Shown in pieces: positions 26,261-30,330 of a stretch of 30,330 bases of DNA; position 1 is the stretch's first letter, and each line of letters begins with the position of its first letter. Location: the NCBI GenBank assembly GCA_003427395.1, contig BFEA01000099.1:133889-164218 (forward strand), in the 5' to 3' direction. The notes beneath the pieces were generated by a model. The model did not search any database. It was not told the origin of the DNA and worked only from the letters and a program-made list of their open reading frames with translations. The stretch comes from Chara braunii (Eukaryota; Streptophyta; Charophyceae; Charales; Characeae). The position numbers were made by a program, and so were the translations under genes.

Positions 26261-26425
26261 GCCGTCTTGATCTCGCCTCGCTGCTCGTACTAAGGCTGCT
26301 GCGCTGCGCTAATCTTACTAACGCTGCAATGCTGCGCTAATCCTGAAGACTATCTCCGGTCTACCAACCTCCCTACTGAGGCTGGTACCCAGCCTTTTCT
26401 AGTGTGGGCCGGCCTCCTACCTGTA

Positions 26426-26450
26426 GGACCGTTGATCTGATCAACGGTCC
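26426..26450. repeat. 25-base palindrome
   Basis: GGACCGTTGATC and GATCAACGGTCC pair perfectly around one base. The flanking 26261-26680 sequence is GC-rich (GGCCTGGGCCTC, CTGGCCTACCTGGGCCTC repeats) and shows no gene. Confidence 0.85.
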
Positions 26451-26682
26451 AGATTCAAAACTGGACTTGGCGCCTAAACGCGGCGGCCTCTGAAACTGCG
26501 CTGCCGGTAGGTCCTATGCTGGACTGGTACCGGCCTTGTGGCCGCTGGCCTGGGCCTCTATCCCTGGCCTGCCTGAACCGCCGTGCCCCTGGCCTACCTG
26601 GGCCTCATCTGAGCCGTCGTCCCCTTAGGCCTACCCTGCCTACCTGGAACCGGGCCCTAACTGGGGCCCGTGTGGCTCAGAA

Positions 26683-26684
26683 TG

Positions 26685-26730
<46 letters not shown>

Positions 26731-27025
26731 ACATATAACATTTAAAATTAAAAAGAAAAGTAAAAATAATAATAATAATAATATTAATAATAAATAATAA
26801 TAATAATAAAATAGTAATAGAATTATAATTGTTTCTAATAATATAATAATAATATAATAAAATAATAAATAATAATAAAAAATGATAAAATAATTCAATA
26901 ATTAAATAATTAAAAAAATAACAGTAACAATAGATAAGTATGTATAACTATCACTAAAAATACTAATAGACAAATCTATACTAGCCTTAAAGAAATAATA
27001 AAATAATTAAAAAATAAAAAAAGAG
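26683..27025. repeat. (CA)n then AT-rich (AAT)n low complexity
   Basis: CA repeats (26683-26726) are followed by about 300 bases of AAT/TAATAATA sequence. No coding potential. Confidence 0.92.
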
Positions 27026-27858
27026 AAGCCTTATAAAAGGGCCTTTACGAATCAGACCCCGAATAGAAACCCCCACAGCAAAGGGCTCTGTCGGCCAGAG
27101 CTTAAATTCACGAGCAGCAACTCAAAAGACAAAGTTCTTGAGGTAAAAGTCACATCCATACTGAATTGGAAAGTCATTTTGAAAGGGTTATAACAGGTCC
27201 TGCACGAACAGGTACTGGACAGAGTTTTTGAGACTGAGAAAGGGCATGTCTCCTTGATGAAAAGTCATATCTGTTCGTCAATAAGTCAAAGGCTACAGTC
27301 CCAGTCCAGTCATAATTCCACAAGTTAGTCCTGATTCAGATCGGGAGTCCAAAAGACAGGCCGGATGGCCCAAGCAGCAGCAGACCATGGGAAAAGATAC
27401 TGGGACACACACTGTGCAACAATCGGTACTGGGCAGGAGTCCCAGGTACACTTGAAGCTGAATGCAGGCCACGCCAGACCAGTCCAGCACTATAAAGGAC
27501 TGGCCAGCCTCCCATTTGGACAGATGCTCACTGTGCGTGGAAGTGTGAAGTGCCGAGGCACTTGTGCGCTAGATGTGTGTAGAGCAGCGCTGTGCGAGAA
27601 AGAAGAGAGTGCTGGCAAGAGGGAAGGCAGCCATAGCTGCGCCAGCAGAAGTTAGTAGCAATAGAGGGATTAGTAGTAGTAGGAGAACCAGTGAGTAGTA
27701 TTCAGAGTAGATCCTCATGTGATAGGGAGTGTGCATGCATGATGAGTGAGAGTAGACCAGTACTATAGACCAGGAGGGAGAGAGAGAAGAAAGCAGACGA
27801 GAAAGGGGGGGAGGTGCGAGTTATGGTGATACTTATATATTGAGCGCTGTTGTTGATG
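27026..27858 (+). other. Unassigned; LTR-like features
   Basis: CACTATAAAGGACTGGCC at 27488 looks like a TATA box and is followed by sequence without homopolymers, including GTTAGTAGCAATAGAGGGAT and AGTAGTATTCAGAGTAGATC. This would suit the end of a long terminal repeat, but no second LTR, primer-binding site or protein is visible. It ends at the adapter junction, so it may be cut short artificially. Confidence 0.3.
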
Positions 27859-27894
27859 GTCTCTTATACACATCTAGATGTGTATAAGAGACAG
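27859..27894. other. Nextera mosaic-end junction adapter (assembly artefact)
   Basis: The Tn5 mosaic end AGATGTGTATAAGAGACAG (27876-27894) is preceded by 17 bases of its inverted copy, together the core of the mate-pair circularisation junction. Translated forward it gives the familiar contaminant string VSYTHLDVYKRQ. This is library-derived, not genomic. The sequences on either side may have been ligated artificially. Confidence 0.97.
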
Positions 27895-28079
27895 GAGAGA
27901 GAGAGAGAGAATCTTTTTTGTTTTTTTTTTTGTCGAAACCACCACAACCCCCCCCTAAGCCGCGACCCCAAACCCCTGACCACCCCACCCCCCCGCCCCC
28001 GAGAAAAAAGTTCTCTGATCAAAGCTTTCTTTGCGGAATCGGGGAGATCTCGGCGAGCGCAGTCCAACCATGATTTCAA

Positions 28080-28170
28080 AAAATAAAAAATAAAAAAATT
28101 TTGACCCATTTTTGGGCCCAACCGGAATTCCGGTTGGGACCGGGCCCATCCGACCGGCCGGTTGCCGACT
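28080..28170. repeat. GC-rich repeat with 22-base perfect palindrome
   Basis: CCCAACCGGAA and TTCCGGTTGGG form a perfect palindrome at 28117-28138, followed by GGGACCGGGCCCATCCGACC and GGCCGGTTGCC. The words match the repeat at 25699-25790. Confidence 0.75.
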
Positions 28171-28672
28171 TAGCCCTGGTTTGCACCCAGTTTCTGCCTT
28201 TTTTCCTCCCCTACACCGCTTTCCCTTCTTTCCCCTGCCGTTCACTGTGCAGTATTGGTAAATGCATAGGAGTGAGCATCAATAAGAGAGAAGATGAAAA
28301 ATAAGGTGCGAGTTGGCGAAATGCCGTGTGCACGTCCTACACTCAAGTACTAGATGTAGCCGGTTTTGTGCGCCACTCAAAATACACAAGTCTGGATCTG
28401 GACTGTCTGGATGGCTGTCCGGATGTCCAGATCTTAGCCATGGAAATGACCTTTTTTATACCAAAACACCATATTCATTTCCAATTACAATACCACATGA
28501 TAAGGCTTCCAAATATGAGATTGGTGCATCCGGGTGGAAAACGGGTTGCAGGGGGGATTGTATGCAACAGACATCCCTCTTTCTTTGCGTTCCTTTGTGA
28601 TGGCTACGATGAACTGTGAGCCTGGATCGGTGCGGCGCGCACCTGCAAATTTAGTGGGCGGCAGTACACTAC
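28171..28672. other. No gene recognised
   Basis: Pyrimidine-rich start, then GTGAGCATCAATAAGAGAGA (compare 22456). Frames of 95-97 codons at 28313-28619 are open in two registers but lack recognisable motifs; the 28380-28435 part has repeated CTGGAT/GGATGTCC words. Confidence 0.4.
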
Positions 28673-28783
28673 CTACCGTCTTCACCCGAATAGAACGCCC
28701 GGTCATTATAGCTGCATTTGGCCCAATGTTCAGTCTAGATGCGGCGATAATGACCGGGCGTTCTATTTGGGTGAAGACGGTAG
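28673..28783. mobile_element. Palindromic MITE family B, full-length copy (111 bp)
   Basis: Left CTACCGTCTTCACCCGAATA with GAACGCCCGGTCATTAT pairs with ATAATGACCGGGCGTTCTAT and TTGGGTGAAGACGGTAG, about 40 bp per arm with two or three mismatches. It has the same length as the copy at 3129. No target duplication is obvious. Confidence 0.9.
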
Positions 28784-28879
28784 GGGTGACCGTCGTCAGT
28801 TTCCCAGTGCTAGAGCACTTGATGTTAACCCTTGTCGTTAACCCGTGTCCTCTTGGTCAAGGCCGGACGTCGGGGCTTT

Positions 28880-29033
28880 AAACCACCAGTACTTCCTAAA
28901 GTCGTGCCTGTTAACGCTACGCGATTTTAGGAAACGTACGGGCCACTACAGGAGCGCCCAAGTTCATCCAACTAGAAACGTTTCTACTCTATTTTTTTCC
29001 GCGGACGATAGCTGGGCCAAGTACTGGTGGTTT
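28880..29033. mobile_element. MITE family C, copy (154 bp, inverted relative to 15761)
   Basis: AAACCACCAGTACTT and AAGTACTGGTGGTTT ends. The interior GGAAACGTACGGGCCACTAC, AGAAACGTTTCTACTC and CCGCGGACGATAGCTGGGCC is the reverse complement of 15761-15920. It is flanked by TT on the left and AA on the right (TTTAAACC...GGTTTAA), consistent with a TTAA-type target. Confidence 0.9.
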
Positions 29034-29665
29034 AACAGCCCAAAAGGCGAACGGGTGGGTACTGCCAGGCGAGGAGGAATGAAATACTGCATCGTGGAGA
29101 AGTTTCCCCAAAGCCTGTTTCAACACTTACAGCCACCAGTTCTTCCAAGCCTTCCTTTCCCGACCCGGATTGCTGCTGCAGACCCAAAGAAGACGAACTG
29201 AGATGGGCTCAATATGTTTTCGTTTTGCCTGGCGCCTTCCGGCATTTTCCTCTGGTAGTCTCGGCCCCTGTTTATGCGGAACAAAATAGAACTCCGTTGG
29301 ACTCTGTGGCAGTTTGAAGCTGGCCCTTGAACAAAATAGAACCCCAAAGGAACCAGTGCTTGACGTGCTGATGGTGGAGATCTTGCAAGGGTCCTTTGGA
29401 TTCTGTGGCAGTTTCAAGCTGGCCAAGGCTGTGGTCAGCCATATCGAGGGCTGTACTAGCATTAGAATGCCAACGCTCCCTACTTTTTCTCCTTTCTTTT
29501 GGTTTTCCTTCCTCCTCTGTCTCTCTGTTTGTCTTTCTCCCTGAGGACATGCAGTGGACTTTCTAATCAGATTTGGCCACACCTGTGATCCATCCATGAA
29601 AGCCTTCGAGTGATATTACACCATACTCTCTTTTGTTTGTCACTACGTGTGTGCGTCAGAGACGC
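29034..29665. other. No gene recognised; one direct repeat
   Basis: GGAACAAAATAGAACTCC and GGACTCTGTGGCAGTTTGAA then GCTGGCC (29279-29327) recur as GAACAAAATAGAACCCC (about 29328) and GGATTCTGTGGCAGTTTCAA then GCTGGCC (29398-29424). An ACCAGTTCTTCCAAGCC word near 29137 resembles foldback ends seen at 5348. No protein family. Confidence 0.5.
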
Positions 29666-29668
29666 ACA

Positions 29669-29731
<63 letters not shown>
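29666..29731. repeat. (CA)n microsatellite
   Basis: Uninterrupted CA tract preceded by a short GTGTGCGTCAGAGACGCACACA hairpin-like sequence. Confidence 0.96.
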
Positions 29732-29733
<2 letters not shown>

Positions 29734-30264
29734 TTGCATACTCGTGAAACACGGTCATAAGTATGGCACAGATTCCCAGAACCAACCAGATAATACAGAG
29801 TAAATACAAATACAGCGGAAGACTTGAGATACATGGACTGACTCTGACCTGACTCGGACTGCAATCAAACATTCTCAATCATTCATCAGGGGTGTGAAAG
29901 CCCTGGCCTTGGACATAGACGAAAGGCCATGGTCTGAGATCATCCACGGACGAATGGAGGGAGGAGAGAGACGAAGGGAGGAGGAGAGGGAAGATGACGT
30001 CAACCCAATGTTTCCAAAGATAGTATCTTGAAATGTCAGAGATGGCGAAAGTCCGAAATGTCGCGAATACAGTGTCCCACAATGTCTCAGATATCGATCT
30101 CACAATGTCAAGTACATCTCCAGAGGAAGATGAAATCAGATCCCACAAGTAGTCCTCAATCTATAGTCCCAATGTCGCTGTCTCCAATGTCATCAGAATT
30201 TGTAACCATCTTTCATACTTGTCCCGGAGGAGAAGCCAGAAGTAGACTTAGACTGAGAAGGTAG

Positions 30265-30265
<1 letters not shown>
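29732..30265. other. No gene recognised; AATGTC-rich region
   Basis: AATGTC words recur irregularly from 30033 to 30190 (GAAATGTCAGAGATGGCGAA, CCACAATGTCTCAGATATCG, TCCCAATGTCGCTGTCTCCA). This suggests a decayed short-period repeat. No coding motif or bZIP terminal exon was seen. Confidence 0.45.

Positions 30266-30330
<65 letters not shown>
30266..30330. repeat. (GA)n microsatellite at the right window end
   Basis: GA repeat running off the window, mirroring the GA repeat at the left end. The sequence probably ends where assembly failed in the repeat. Confidence 0.97.

Larger units (their letters stand above)
15418..30330 (+). other. Intron 3 of the bZIP gene, open to the right (inferred)
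   Basis: From the exon 3 donor onward no terminal bZIP exon was recognised, so the remainder of the window is treated as intron containing mobile-element genes on the same strand. The mate-pair adapter at 27859-27894 means the part right of it may not truly be adjacent. Confidence 0.5.

Noticed and set aside
27026-27858. Complete LTR retrotransposon
   Set aside because: Only a TATA-like box and suggestive composition; no paired LTR, primer-binding site, integrase or protease was found.
27850-28086. Open frame containing VSYTHLDVYKRQ
   Set aside because: It is the translation of the Nextera junction adapter followed by a GA repeat, not a gene.

Overview
The window looks like a draft-assembly piece from a large, repeat-rich plant-lineage nuclear genome. 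The one host gene I recognise is a group A bZIP transcription factor (ABI5/AREB/ABF type, abscisic-acid signalling in land plants), which makes the source a streptophyte. Very long introns, many microsatellites and dense foldback elements would suit a charophyte alga such as Chara, but the genus is an inference and could be wrong.

Layout. Exon 1 of the bZIP gene (75-2111) carries the conserved N-terminal motifs and the DNA-binding basic region. A 10.8 kb intron 1 (2112-12874) follows, filled with non-coding repeats: a homopurine palindrome of about 760 bp, at least four copies of a ~123 bp foldback element, several copies of a 111 bp palindromic element, minisatellites, a long inverted repeat, two U6 snRNA-derived pseudogenes on opposite strands, a tRNA-like inverted repeat and a possible organellar tRNA-His fragment. 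Exon 2 (12875-12946) and exon 3 (15388-15417) encode the start of the leucine zipper. Intron 2 holds a tandem duplication that copies the 3' end of exon 2 together with its splice donor. The expected last exon, normally ending near a Gly-Pro-Trp C terminus, was not found, so intron 3 appears to run past the right edge (>14.9 kb).

Inside intron 3, on the same strand, lies a decayed multi-gene element. It has a reverse transcriptase remnant (18004-19140), then Ser/Thr/Pro-rich and unrecognised coding remnants (19440-20110). Two paralogous loci follow, each with a Josephin-like cysteine-peptidase-like domain and a string of RING-like zinc motifs (20414-22210 and 23780-25640). All have frameshifts or stops. 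If the parts belong together, this was a retroelement carrying a ubiquitin-directed module: a possible deubiquitinase plus E3-like zinc repeats. This is the best candidate for something undescribed.

The right flank (25690-30330) is GC-rich repeat, microsatellites, further foldback elements and unassigned sequence. At 27859-27894 there is a Nextera mosaic-end junction sequence, which is a sequencing artefact, so contiguity across it is not to be trusted. Four single-N gaps (2146, 10871, 23033, 26260) sit in or beside simple repeats or homopolymer runs. Both window ends are (GA)n.
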